The notes below the pieces were generated by a model. That model worked only from the letters and a program-made list of their open reading frames with translations. It did not search any database and was not told the DNA's origin. Made by a program: the position numbers and the translations under genes. Below, piece by piece: positions 25,037 to 33,460 of a stretch of 64,000 nucleotides of DNA; the stretch's first letter is position 1, and every line of letters starts with the position of its first letter. This DNA comes from Vicinamibacterales bacterium (lineage in GTDB: Bacteria; Acidobacteriota; Vicinamibacteria; Vicinamibacterales; UBA2999), in NCBI GenBank assembly GCA_041394705.1, contig JAWKHS010000021.1, positions 55,506-119,505 on the forward strand, written 5' to 3'.

Positions 25037-26728
25037 TCAGTTCGTGCTCTTCGCGCCGCCCTTGGGCGGCACCTTGCCGGCGAACGCCCACATCGTCGTG
25101 GCCACGGCCTTCTCGGCGCCGGCCATGCCGTACACCTTGCCCGCGCCTTCGATCACGTAGTACTCGTTGGCCGCGTGCGCCCGGCCGCCCAGCCCGGCGC
25201 CGCCCATCACGATGGGCACGCCCTTGAACGGCGAGATCTTCTCGCCCACTTCGCCGTTGCCGAACATGTAGGCGGGCCAGTAGCCGCCGGCCGCCGCGCC
25301 GCCGCCGATGCCCCAGTCGGCCCGCACCGGCGCGTGTGGGATGTCCATGATCTCGTAGGTCCGCTGCATGGCCCGGCCGATCTCGTTGTCGGAGTTCATG
25401 AGCGCCCAGGGCACGTCGCCGATGAGCTTCACCTCGACGTCCGGGTACCCGTTCTTCACGAGCTGCTTCTTCAGCTTCTCGACGATGTCGGGCCCGTGCA
25501 TGTTGGGCACGTAGCGGAAGTTGTGCTTGCTCGTGATCTTGTTGGGCAGGATCGCGCCCGCGCCGCCCGCATACATGTTGCCGCCCCACAGCCCGTCCAG
25601 GTTGAACGAGGTCCCGTAGCGCTGCGTCTTCAGCACCTGGTACGGGTCGTCATACATGAAGCGCGCGACGCCCAGGTTCTCGGCCGCCACCTTCAGGTCC
25701 GTGTTCTTGGCCGCCTCGCGCAGGCTCGCTTCCTGCTCGGAGCTGAGCGGGCGGATGCCCTCGAAGAAGCCGTCGATCTTGGGCGTGTTGCCGTCGTCGC
25801 TCACGAGCGACGCCAGCATCTTGATGTGCCGCCACGCCGGGCTGTCGGTGCCGCGCTTGTTGCTGCCGTGGATGTCCGACACCGTCGGCCCGCGGCCCCA
25901 CGCCGTGCCCGACGTCGTCAGCTCCACGTACACGCAGCCCTCCGAGCCGCCGCCGTAGCCGCCGCCACCGCTCGGCGCCTGGCCGCCGAACGTCATCATC
26001 GCGTCGGCGCCCTCGAGCAGCTCGGGGTGGTCCTTGACGAACTTGCGCAGACCGATGTCCATGCGCTCCTCGTCGCCCTCGGCCACGACGATCAGGTTCA
26101 CGGGCAGCTTGCCGTGCACGGCCTTGATCGCGCGGAAGGCGTTCATCTGCGACATCTGCGGCCCCTTCGAGTTGGTGGCGCCGCGGCCGATGAGCACCTT
26201 CTTGTACGGCGCCTGCTCGACGATGCGCGCCTCGAAGGGCGGGTACTGCCACGCATCCGGCTGCGTGACCGGCATCGTGTCGTACATCCAGTAGATGAGC
26301 AGCGTCTTCTCGGCGCCCTCGTCGCACTTGGCGTACACCACCGGGTTGCCCGGCGAGCCGTACTCGGTGACGCCCACGTCGTAGACCTGCGTCTGCTGGC
26401 AGCCCAGCTCGTCGAAGAAGCCCTTCACCATCTCCGCCGACTCGGGAATGCCTTCGCCCGAGTTCGAGATGCTCGGCTGCTGGATCCACTTCTGCAGGTT
26501 CACCACGTGCTGGTCGATGTTCTCGTCGATGTGCGTGAAGACCTTCGCGACGTCTTCGGGCACCTTGCTCATGTCGGGCTGGATCTCTTCGTCGGCCTGG
26601 GCCCGAATCCCGAGAGCGGGTGTGGTGGCGGCCGGCGCATCGGCGGCCGAGGACCCAGGCGCGCTCGGCTGCGAGCACGCCACGGCGAACGCGAGGGCGG
26701 GGAGGGTCAGGAACTGGAGCCGTCGCAT
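25037..26728 (-). CDS. M20-family peptidase-like lipoprotein with degenerate metal site
   Basis: This 563-residue exported lipoprotein has a signal peptide ending LAFAVAC and a long Ala/Pro linker. The body follows the M20 (carboxypeptidase/dipeptidase) layout: a catalytic part, an inserted dimerisation domain, and a closing segment with AHAANEYYVIEGAG. In M20 enzymes the first ligand motif is GHxD and the second GRGxxDDKG. Here they read YWMYDTMP and GRGATNSKG, so the first His and the bridging Asp are replaced by Met and Asn. The Glu pair (EGDEER) and the late His are kept. A normal two-zinc peptidase is therefore doubtful. A YGGG-rich loop (GGGGYGGGSEG) follows residue 305. It is divergent from another exported peptidase-like lipoprotein. 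Confidence 0.82.
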   Translation of the reverse strand: MRRLQFLTLPALAFAVACSQPSAPGSSAADAPAATTPALGIRAQADEEIQPDMSKVPEDVAKVFTHIDENIDQHVVNLQKWIQQPSISNSGEGIPESAEMVKGFFDELGCQQTQVYDVGVTEYGSPGNPVVYAKCDEGAEKTLLIYWMYDTMPVTQPDAWQYPPFEARIVEQAPYKKVLIGRGATNSKGPQMSQMNAFRAIKAVHGKLPVNLIVVAEGDEERMDIGLRKFVKDHPELLEGADAMMTFGGQAPSGGGGYGGGSEGCVYVELTTSGTAWGRGPTVSDIHGSNKRGTDSPAWRHIKMLASLVSDDGNTPKIDGFFEGIRPLSSEQEASLREAAKNTDLKVAAENLGVARFMYDDPYQVLKTQRYGTSFNLDGLWGGNMYAGGAGAILPNKITSKHNFRYVPNMHGPDIVEKLKKQLVKNGYPDVEVKLIGDVPWALMNSDNEIGRAMQRTYEIMDIPHAPVRADWGIGGGAAAGGYWPAYMFGNGEVGEKISPFKGVPIVMGGAGLGGRAHAANEYYVIEGAGKVYGMAGAEKAVATTMWAFAGKVPPKGGAKSTN

Positions 26729-26835
26729 CGGCAGATCTCCTCGAACATGGCCGGACGCCGCACATCGACGCCGGGCTGCCGCATTGAACCCGGCGGGCGA
26801 GACGTTGTCAATGGCTCGCTGTGCCAAGATGTCGC

Positions 26836-28209
26836 ATGTCTCCGATGGTCTCCGGCATCCGGCTCGTCCACGGCGCTCGGGGTCCCTCGCGACGACGCGT
26901 CCTGCAGATGGCGGGCCTCGCCACGATGGGCGGCGTCGCCACGGCGCTGGCGGGATGCGCCGGCGAACGGAGCGCCCCAGCTCCGGGCGCCCCCGCCTCG
27001 CTCGAGGCGCTGGCGGCCGAGTACGTCCGCCTGTCGCTGGCGCTGGCCAGGCAGCAGCCGTCGCTCGTCGAGGTGTGGCTCGGTCCACCGGACCAAGCCG
27101 CCGCCTCGCGCGTCCCCGCGCCGCAGCTTCGGGCCGAGGCCGGCGCCCTGCTGATCCAGGCCGAGGCCGTCGCGGGCCAGACCGACCCGGCGGCCGGGCC
27201 GGACTCCATCGGCGACGCGATGCGCGCGGCGTATCTCGTGGGCCAGATCCGGGCGCTGGACGAGGCGGCCGGACGCCTGGTGGGCGAGGGGCATCCCTTC
27301 CAGGAGGAGGCACGCCGCACCTTCGGGCACACCGCCCCACCGCGCGACGCCTCCGGCCTGGAGGCGATCCGGCGCGACTTGGATGCCCTGCTGCCGGGCC
27401 CCGGCTCGCTCGCCGACCGGCATGCCGCGTTCCGCCGGGCCGCCGCGGTGCCGGCCGAGCGTGTCGAGGATGTCTTCCGCGCGGCCGTCGACTGGTGCCG
27501 CCGCGAGGCCGCCGCGCGCCTGCCCCTGCCCGAGGGCGAGTCGCTGACCACACGCGCCGAGGACACCACGGGCTGGGCGGCGTTCTCGCGGCCGACCGGG
27601 CCGCTCACGTCGGACCTGTGGGTGGCCAAGGGCGGCGGGGCCGACGCCGCGCACCTCCTGCAACTGGCCGCGCACGAGGGCACGCCCGGCCACCACGCGC
27701 AGCTCGTCCTGGCGTCAGCCACGCTGGTCACCGGACGGGGGTGGACCGAGCGCCTCCTCCTGCCGTCGTTCGGACCGCACCGCCTCCTGGCCGAGGGCGC
27801 GGCCGAGGCGGGCGCCGCCCTGCTGCTGCCCGTCGAGGTGCGCGAGGCGGTCGTCCGCGACGTGCTCCTGCCGGCCGCCGGCCAGCCCCCGTCGATGGCG
27901 GCCGCGCTCGTCCGCGTCGAGCGGCTCGCCGCGGAGCTCGATCTGGAAGTGGCCTACATCGCGGCCGACTACCTCGACACCGCGGCACGCGCGGTGGACG
28001 TGGCCGATCGGCTCCGCGAGGACGCGCTCGTCCTCGACCCCGGCGGCATGGTGTCGTTCATCGAGAAGCAGCGGACGAAGATCCTGGCCTACCCGGTGGG
28101 CCGGCGCCTGGTGCTCGATCGGATCGGCGGCGACGACGAGGCCGCGCGGTGGGCGCGGCTCTCGACGATCGCGACCACGCTGACCCTGCCCGGCGCCGGT
28201 GGGGAATAA
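26836..28209 (+). CDS. Tat-exported lipoprotein, DUF885-like putative metallopeptidase
   Basis: The N-terminus carries a twin-arginine signal (SRRRVLQMAGLATMGG) running into a lipobox (ALAGC), so the folded protein is probably exported by Tat and lipid-anchored. Near residue 275 the motif AAHEGTPGHHAQL matches the HExxPGHH hallmark of DUF885 proteins, which are thought to be zinc peptidases, and LLAEGAAEAGAAL is in the place of the usual downstream EGWA motif. The 457-residue chain is shorter than typical DUF885 proteins (about 560-600), mainly in the first half. ATGs at 26821 and 26836 are both possible; the second leaves a more normal Tat n-region. Confidence 0.75.
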   Translation: MSPMVSGIRLVHGARGPSRRRVLQMAGLATMGGVATALAGCAGERSAPAPGAPASLEALAAEYVRLSLALARQQPSLVEVWLGPPDQAAASRVPAPQLRAEAGALLIQAEAVAGQTDPAAGPDSIGDAMRAAYLVGQIRALDEAAGRLVGEGHPFQEEARRTFGHTAPPRDASGLEAIRRDLDALLPGPGSLADRHAAFRRAAAVPAERVEDVFRAAVDWCRREAAARLPLPEGESLTTRAEDTTGWAAFSRPTGPLTSDLWVAKGGGADAAHLLQLAAHEGTPGHHAQLVLASATLVTGRGWTERLLLPSFGPHRLLAEGAAEAGAALLLPVEVREAVVRDVLLPAAGQPPSMAAALVRVERLAAELDLEVAYIAADYLDTAARAVDVADRLREDALVLDPGGMVSFIEKQRTKILAYPVGRRLVLDRIGGDDEAARWARLSTIATTLTLPGAGGE

Positions 28210-28219
28210 TGGCCGCGCC

Positions 28220-28819
28220 ATGACCACCCGACAACTCGCCCGTGTGGCCCTCCTCGTGACGATCGTCGTCGGCGCCCAGGCCCGCTTCCTTCCCTACCTG
28301 CCCGGGGACGTCGCCGTGGAGCGGCTCATCCAGACACTCTCGCCCGGCACCGGCTGGGTGGCCCCGATGATCCGGACCGCGAGCGAGCCCATCAGCTACC
28401 TCCTCATGGCGATCGCCGTGCTGGGCGCCTGGCGGCTGGCCGGCACGCGGGCGGCGCTCGTCGTGGCGGGCGCCATCCTCGTGGAGCAGACGTTCGGCGA
28501 GATGTCGAAGGGCATCTTCGGCCGCCCGCGTCCGTCGCGCACGCTCGTCGCGGTGATGGGGAACCCGTCCGGCCTGTCGTTTCCGTCCACGTTCATGACG
28601 CTGTACTCGGTCACGGTGGGCTCGCTCGTGGTCCTGGCCTGGCGCCTCAAGCGCAGCCCGGTGCGGACGGCCGTGATCGTGGCGGGCGTGGGCGTCCTCG
28701 CGCTTGCCGGCTGCGCGCGCATCGTACCGGGCGCGCACTGGCCGAGCGACGTCGTCGGCACCGTGGCGATCTGCCTCAGCTGGATCGCGGTGGCGTTCGC
28801 GGCGGCGGGCGTGCCCTGA
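28220..28819 (+). CDS. PAP2-superfamily membrane phosphatase-like protein
   Basis: This 199-residue membrane protein has about five helices and the acid-phosphatase (PAP2) arrangement. Motif 1 is KGIFGRPRP, the position of motif 2 reads SFPSTFMTLY, and motif 3 is ARIVPGAHWPSDVVG. In typical PAP2 enzymes motif 2 is PSGH and motif 3 begins SR; here PSGH is PSTF and SR is AR, while the catalytic His and Asp of motif 3 remain. Lipid or polyprenyl phosphates are the usual substrates. It begins ten bases after the upstream DUF885-like gene and is probably cotranscribed. Confidence 0.8.
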   Translation: MTTRQLARVALLVTIVVGAQARFLPYLPGDVAVERLIQTLSPGTGWVAPMIRTASEPISYLLMAIAVLGAWRLAGTRAALVVAGAILVEQTFGEMSKGIFGRPRPSRTLVAVMGNPSGLSFPSTFMTLYSVTVGSLVVLAWRLKRSPVRTAVIVAGVGVLALAGCARIVPGAHWPSDVVGTVAICLSWIAVAFAAAGVP

Positions 28820-28849
28820 CGGGACCGCGCGGCCACGCAGCTGCGCCGG

Positions 28850-29778
28850 CTACACCATCTCTGGAGTGCCGCCCCTGGCGAACGGCGTGAGCAGCGTCTC
28901 GATGGTGGCGTGCACGGGCGTGGGGACACCGACCTCGCGTCCCAGCCGGACCACCGCGCCGCTCAGCCACGGCAGTTCCAGCGGCCGCCCGCGCTCCAGG
29001 TCCTCCAGCATCGACGACTTGGCCTGCGGCGGCATGGCCCGATACATCGCGTAGACCTCGTCGCGGATGTCCTGGCCGAGCGCCACGCCCGTCGCGCGCC
29101 CGACGGCCAGCGATTCCTCCACGGCCGCCTCGATCATGTGCATCAGGGCCGGGTGCGCGCGCAGGACGCCGAGCGGCGACCGCGTGACGGCCGTCATCGC
29201 GCTGAAGACGGACAGCCGCGCGAACTTCGACCACAGGTCGCGGCGGATGTCGGGGCTGGCCGTGAACGCGAAGCCGGCGCCGGCCACGGCGTCCTTCAGC
29301 GCCAGGAGGCGCGGCGACATCGCGCCGTCCAGCTCACCGACGATCAGGGCATCGAGCGCGGTGTGCCGGATGACGCCGGGCTCGCTGATGACGGCGGCCA
29401 CGTAGGCCACGCCGCCGGCCACGTGGGCGGCGCCGACGTGCCGGGCGACCATGTCGGGCGCCTCGACGCCGTTCTGCAGCGTCACCACCATCGTCGACGG
29501 ACCGACGAGCGGGCGGAGGTGCGACGCGGCCGTGTCCACGTGCACATCTTCACGGTGAGGAACACGACGTCGGCCGGCCCGAGCTCGGCCGGGTCGTCAC
29601 TCGCCCGCACCGGCACGACGTGGGCATCGCCCTTCGGGCTCACGAGGCGCAGGCCCTGCCGCCGCAGCGCCTCCAGATGCGCGCCGCGCGCCACGAACCC
29701 CACGTCGACACCCGCCTGCGCCAGCCGCCCGCCGAAATACCCGCCAACCCCGCCGGCGCCGAAGAACACGATCTTCAT
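28850..29778 (-). pseudogene. panE: 2-dehydropantoate 2-reductase (ketopantoate reductase), frame-broken
   Basis: This NADPH-dependent reductase of the pantothenate pathway converts ketopantoate to pantoate. The N-terminal part MKIVFFGAGGVGGYFGGRLA contains the Rossmann GxGxxG and runs to VVFLTVKM. The rest continues in another frame from about 29545: VVTLQNGVEAPDMVARHVG, TRSPLGVLRAHPALM, and the catalytic Lys/Glu segments QAKSSMLEDLERGRPLE. Only one frame change separates two otherwise normal halves totalling about 309 residues, the family size. Given other breaks in this tract, an assembly indel is likely. Members of this family also act on other 2-oxo acids, so the symbol is tentative. A heptameric repeat array lies 26 bases before the start. 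Confidence 0.8.
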
Positions 29779-29803
29779 GTCTGACCTTTCGCTTCCGGGC
29801 CAT

Positions 29804-29833
29804 CGGGGCCCGGGACTCGGGGCCCGGGGCCGG
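29804..29833. repeat. Heptameric NCCCGRG repeat, copy 2
   Basis: On the minus strand the sequence reads as CCCCGGG, CCCCGAG, TCCCGGG, CCCCG, that is three to four tandem NCCCGRG units, placed just upstream of the panE-like start codon. Confidence 0.5.
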
Positions 29834-29916
29834 ACCAACCGAACGCCACTCTCCGGTCTCGCCCTTCGGTCACGCCAATCGGCTCGTGCGGCCGTCGCTG
29901 TCGCGCTGCCGGCGAG

Positions 29917-30261
29917 TCATGGCAGGAGTGCGTCCACCCGAGCCCCGGGCCCCTCGATCCTGATCGCGTCCAAACTCACCACCGCCTCCTCGCCGATGAC
30001 GGTGGCGTTGTGGCGCCGGCCGCGGGGGACTTCCACCCAGTCGCCCGGACCGAGCTGGCAGGTGTGGCCGCCGATGACGAGACGGAAGCGGCCGGTGACG
30101 ACGGCGTCGATCTTGTCGACGTCGTGCGCATGGTCCGGAAAGCGGGTGCCGGGCGGATAGACGTAGCGGGCGATGGTGTAGCCGAGCGCTTCGAGCTTGG
30201 CGCGGAGGGCGGCCTCGGTGACGGGGCCGTCGGCGGCCGCGTTCCAGCGGCGGACCTGCAC
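29917..30261 (-). CDS. Cupin-domain protein
   Basis: This 114-residue single-domain cupin has motif 1 as GTRFPDHAHDVDKIDAVVTG, supplying two His and a Glu/Asp-type position, and motif 2 as LGPGDWVEVPRGRRHNATV with the second His. Such proteins bind a metal and may act as isomerases, dioxygenases or binding proteins; specific function is not evident. The GTG at 30261 starts six bases after the ferritin stop, so the two are likely cotranscribed and translationally close. Confidence 0.78.
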   Translation of the reverse strand: MQVRRWNAAADGPVTEAALRAKLEALGYTIARYVYPPGTRFPDHAHDVDKIDAVVTGRFRLVIGGHTCQLGPGDWVEVPRGRRHNATVIGEEAVVSLDAIRIEGPGARVDALLP

Positions 30262-30267
30262 CGGCGG

Positions 30268-30795
30268 CTACGCTCCGCCGCCCGCGTCCGGGCCCGCCGG
30301 CATCCCGGGCAGCGTGCCCTTCGCCAGCTCCTGGTCGATCATCAGCAGGCCGACGCCGGTCGTGCCGCCCAGGCGGATGCGGCCGAGGATGGCGCGGGCC
30401 GCGGCCTCTTCCTCCATCTGCTCGTTCACGAACCACTGGAGCAGGACGATCGCGGGACGGTCCTTGGCGGCCTCCGCCATCGCGTACAGCTCGTTGATCG
30501 AGGCCGTGACCGCCTGCTCGTTGGCGAGCACGTGCCGGCACAGCGCCTCGGCCGACTCCCACGACGCCGGCGGCTGGGCGACCGCGGGCAGGGCCACGGG
30601 CTGGTCGCGCTCCACCATGTGATCGATGAACTTCTGCGCGTGCAGGAGCTCGTCGCCCGACTGCTGCCGCATCCAGGTGGCGAAGCCCGGGAGGTCGTTC
30701 GCCGACAGCCAGACGGACATGGCGAGGTACTCGTGCGAGGCCTTGAATTCGAGCGTCAGGTGCTCGTTCATCCCCTTGAGGAGCTTGGCGTCCAT
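30268..30795 (-). CDS. Ferritin-like protein
   Basis: This 175-residue bacterial non-haem ferritin, for iron storage and oxidation, has the family four-helix bundle with ferroxidase residues: HLTLEFKASHEYLAMSVW (first Glu and Tyr), GDELLHAQKFIDHM (Glu and His), HVLANEQAVTASINELYAMA (Glu) and WFVNEQMEEEAAARAI (Glu/Gln). The C-terminus has a Gly/Pro-rich tail beyond the fold. The ATG at 30795 is used; an earlier one at 30813 would add six residues. It precedes the cupin gene. Confidence 0.88.
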   Translation of the reverse strand: MDAKLLKGMNEHLTLEFKASHEYLAMSVWLSANDLPGFATWMRQQSGDELLHAQKFIDHMVERDQPVALPAVAQPPASWESAEALCRHVLANEQAVTASINELYAMAEAAKDRPAIVLLQWFVNEQMEEEAAARAILGRIRLGGTTGVGLLMIDQELAKGTLPGMPAGPDAGGGA

Positions 30796-30837
30796 GGCGC
30801 TCAAGCCTACCATGCGCCTCGGTCCGGCCGGCCGCCG

Positions 30838-31068
30838 CTACTGCGACGACACCGCGCGCCGGCGCGCCAGTTCGAACGCCACGCCGCCCAGCAGCACGAA
30901 GCCCGTCGTGCCGATGAGCGCGACCGGCATCATCTGCTGCCCGGCGAAGTAGAGCGCGGCGATCATCGAGAGCACCGCGCCGATGGCGGAGCTCACGATC
31001 TGCCACATGGGCGGCGGGGCGGGTGGCGAGGACGGAGGCATCGGGCGGCCGGGATGGAATTGTCTCAT
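30838..31068 (-). CDS. Small membrane protein with Pro-rich N-terminus
   Basis: This 76-residue protein has a proline-rich cytosolic start (PGRPMPPSSPPAPPP) and two helices (IVSSAIGAVLSMIAALYFAG and PVALIGTTGFVLLGGVAFELA). Its ATG at 31068 overlaps the stop of the transglycosylase gene by four bases (ATGA), which indicates translational coupling and supports it as real. No family is recognised. Confidence 0.6.
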   Translation of the reverse strand: MRQFHPGRPMPPSSPPAPPPMWQIVSSAIGAVLSMIAALYFAGQQMMPVALIGTTGFVLLGGVAFELARRRAVSSQ

Positions 31069-32116
31069 GGCAGGCGGATGCGATCGCCCAGCATCGCCAC
31101 GCTGAGCGCATAGGCGTTGGCGCAGCGTACCTCGAGGATGGCGTCGTAGTTGGAATAGACCAGGAAGTGCCGCGCGCCGGCGACGAGCAGCGTGGATGCC
31201 GACTTGTCCACCGCGGCAATGCGCCGCCGCGGGCGTTCCTCACGCCCATGGCCTGCCAGTCGGCGAGTTGCCGGGGCCGACAGCGCGCGCTCGGCGCGGC
31301 AGCCCTGTCGCAGCGTCCCGGCGCGCTTCAGGAAGGCGGCGGCCGACCCGGCAGGCGCACCTCGCGGCCCTGCGTGGACTCGCCGTCCCAGCCGTAGGCC
31401 TGGCGAAGCTGGCGATCGACGCGAACACGTCGCCGCGATTGGTCCAGATGTCGCGCAGGCCGTCGCCGTCGAAGTCCTCGGCGTATTTCATAGCTGGATT
31501 GGCATGAACTGCGGCTGGCCCATGGCGTCGCCCACGATCCCCTTCATGGCGCCAGATCGATGTGTCCGCGATCCACGATGCGCAGCGCGTCGAAGAGCTC
31601 GTTCTTGAACAGGTCGCCACGCCGACCGTCGAACGCCAGGGTGGCCAGCGCCTGCACCGTCGGACGGACGCCCGTGAAGGCGCCGAAGTTCGACTCGAGG
31701 CCCCAGACCGCCACCAGGAACCGCGGCTGCACGCCGTAGGCCTTGCCCACCTTCTCGAGCACGGCCCGGTGCTCGGTGGCCATCCGCTGGGCACGGCGCA
31801 CCGTGGCGGGCGTGAGGCGCCGGCGGACGTAGGCGTCGATGCTGAGCACGGCCTCCGCCTGTCCGCGGTCGCGCTCCACGACGACCGGCAGCGGCTCCAG
31901 CCCGTCGAGGGCCTGGGCCGCGACGGTGGCAGAGATGCCGCGGCGGACGGCCTCGTCCTTGAGCTCCGCGAGGAACGCCGCGAACCGCGCGTCGTCCCCG
32001 GGCGCCGTGGCCGATGGTTGGGCCGGACCGGCCGCCACGACCAGTCCCAGCGATGCCGAAGCCACCACCACGCACGCCGCCGCGCGCCGCCAGAACATCC
32101 GTCCCGAGTTCGTCAT
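31065..32116 (-). pseudogene. MltB-like lytic murein transglycosylase, frame-broken
   Basis: This exported enzyme cleaves peptidoglycan glycan strands to 1,6-anhydro products. The signal (WRRAAACVVVASASLGLVVA) and the catalytic part are in one frame: LVAVWGLESNFGAFTG contains the catalytic Glu, followed by LATLAFDGRRGDLFKNEL. Downstream blocks are in other frames: GIVGDAMGQPQFMPI, KYAEDFDGDGLRDIWTN, YGWDGESTQGREVRLPG, and the end LVAGARHFLVYSNYDAILEV with YALSVAMLGDRIRLP. Breaks lie near 31550, 31490, 31400 and 31200. Motif order and length are normal for the MltB/RlpA-like GH103 group. The TGA at 31067-31065 overlaps the start of the next gene. Confidence 0.8.
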
Positions 32117-32160
32117 GCCAGCGATCCCATTGTGCCTGTGGGAGCGGCTGCGATCTAGCG

Positions 32161-32316
32161 GTTCCGGGGCTCGGGGCCCAACTGGGGCAAGAATCCCCGT
32201 CCCGGAGGTTCCGCAAACGTCACGCCACGATGCCGTGGCCCCGAGCCGCGGGCCGATTCGCGGCGTCACGACTGGCGCGTGAGCCCAGGCCCCGAGACCC
32301 GGGACCCGAGGCCCGA
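32161..32316. repeat. Heptameric NCCCGRG repeats, copies 3 and 4
   Basis: Two short arrays lie in the divergent gap between the mltB-like gene and a cupin gene. One is at 32161-32180 (two units, reading toward mltB) and one at 32283-32316 (four units on the plus strand, just before the cupin start). They match the units seen near 25.0, 29.8 and 34.2 kb. Confidence 0.5.
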
Positions 32317-32326
32317 TTGAGCGAAG

Positions 32327-32659
32327 ATGTCCCCCATGCCCTTCTACGACCTCGATGCCCTGCCCACGCGCCAGCTCTTCCCCGGGTTCGTCGCGCGCCT
32401 GGTCCACACGCCCGTCGTCACGCAGTCGTTCGTGCAGTGCGACGCCGGCGCGTCGTTCCCCGAGCACCAGCATCCGCACGAGCAGACGGTGGTCGTGCTC
32501 GACGGCGAACTGGAGCTGCAGGTGGACGGCCAGGCGCATCGCCTGCGGCCCGGGTCCGCCTACGTGATCCCCGGGAACGTCCCGCATTCCGGTACGGCCC
32601 TCGTCGACACGCGTGTGCTCGACATCTTCTCGCCGGTGCGCGAGGACCTGAAGGCCTAG
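32327..32659 (+). CDS. Cupin-domain protein
   Basis: This 110-residue single cupin has intact metal-site motifs: FPEHQHPHEQTVVVLDGELEL (two or three His and a Glu in motif 1) and LRPGSAYVIPGNVPHSG with His in motif 2. Similar small cupins bind metal and serve as sugar or pectin-related regulators or dioxygenases. Function is not determinable from the sequence. ATG codons at 32327 and 32336 are both possible. It stands alone on the plus strand. Confidence 0.8.
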   Translation: MSPMPFYDLDALPTRQLFPGFVARLVHTPVVTQSFVQCDAGASFPEHQHPHEQTVVVLDGELELQVDGQAHRLRPGSAYVIPGNVPHSGTALVDTRVLDIFSPVREDLKA

Positions 32660-32998
32660 ATCGGCCGGGCGGCGGGACACAGTCGTCGACTCCGGGCGTC
32701 CGGGACCCTCTTGATCCTCGACTGGCGCGTGTCCGGGAGGTCATCCGACGGTCGAGGACGCTTTAGGTGGGCCCATGGACGACGGCTGCGTCCCACCGGC
32801 ACCCACGACCACTGGCGAGTTCCGCGGCGTCGATGCCGGCGTCCGTTGGACCTTCGAGGCGCCGGCGGACCACTGGCAGCACCATGAACGGTGTGCTCCT
32901 GCAGTTGACCGGTGTTGACTGTCGGCACGTCGTGTCGCGGGCCGTGACCGGACGCAACGGAGCTGTGTCGGTGCGGTTCATCGCGAGACGCGCGCCCT
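32660..32998 (+). other. Stretch without an intact gene, upstream of the Uma2 fragment
   Basis: Only short broken frames are seen. The last 100 bases may be the damaged beginning of the Uma2-like gene that follows: reading across one inserted base gives a plausible join RFIARRA to ELGRVFVAP near 32997. A normal Uma2 N-terminus is not recognisable further upstream. Confidence 0.35.
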
Positions 32999-33460
32999 GA
33001 ACTGGGACGCGTCTTCGTCGCGCCGCTCGATGTCGTCTTCACGATCCACGACGTGGTCGAGCCGGACCTGGTCCTCGTGGCCGGCGATCAGCTCGACATC
33101 CTGAACGCGAAGAACGCATCCGGAGCGCCGGCGCTCGTCGTGGAAGTGCTGTCGCCCTCCACGCGGCGCACCGACGAGAAGATCAAGCGGCAGCTCTTCG
33201 ACCGCGCAGGCGTCCGGGAGTTCTGGATCGTGGATCCCGAGCTGGACGCCATCAAGGTGTTCAGGCGTGAGGCAGACGGGGCGCTCGCCCGCGTCGCGGA
33301 GCTCTCGTCGGACGAGGACGCATACCTGACGACGCCGCTCGTGCCCGGCCTCGAGATCCACCTGGCGTGCGCCTGTTCCGCTGACCAGGACCTCATCCCC
33401 GCGCCCGCGGCGTCGAGGACCGCCGTCAGAGCGCCGCGGTGGCGCCGCCGTCCACGATGA
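32999..33460 (+). pseudogene. Uma2-family endonuclease-like protein, N-terminally incomplete
   Basis: The readable 153 residues correspond to the core of Uma2 (DUF820) proteins, a PD-(D/E)XK nuclease-like family common in cyanobacteria and Acidobacteriota. The strands GRVFVAPLDVVFT and VEPDLVLVAGDQ, then LVVEVLSPSTRRTDEKIKRQ with the Glu and Lys of the nuclease core, and REFWIVDPELDAIKVFRRE are all typical. About 40 N-terminal residues are missing or out of frame, and no proper start is present; the GTG at 33053 would cut into the conserved core. The C-terminus overlaps the end of the convergent SDR gene by 35 bases. Confidence 0.7.
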
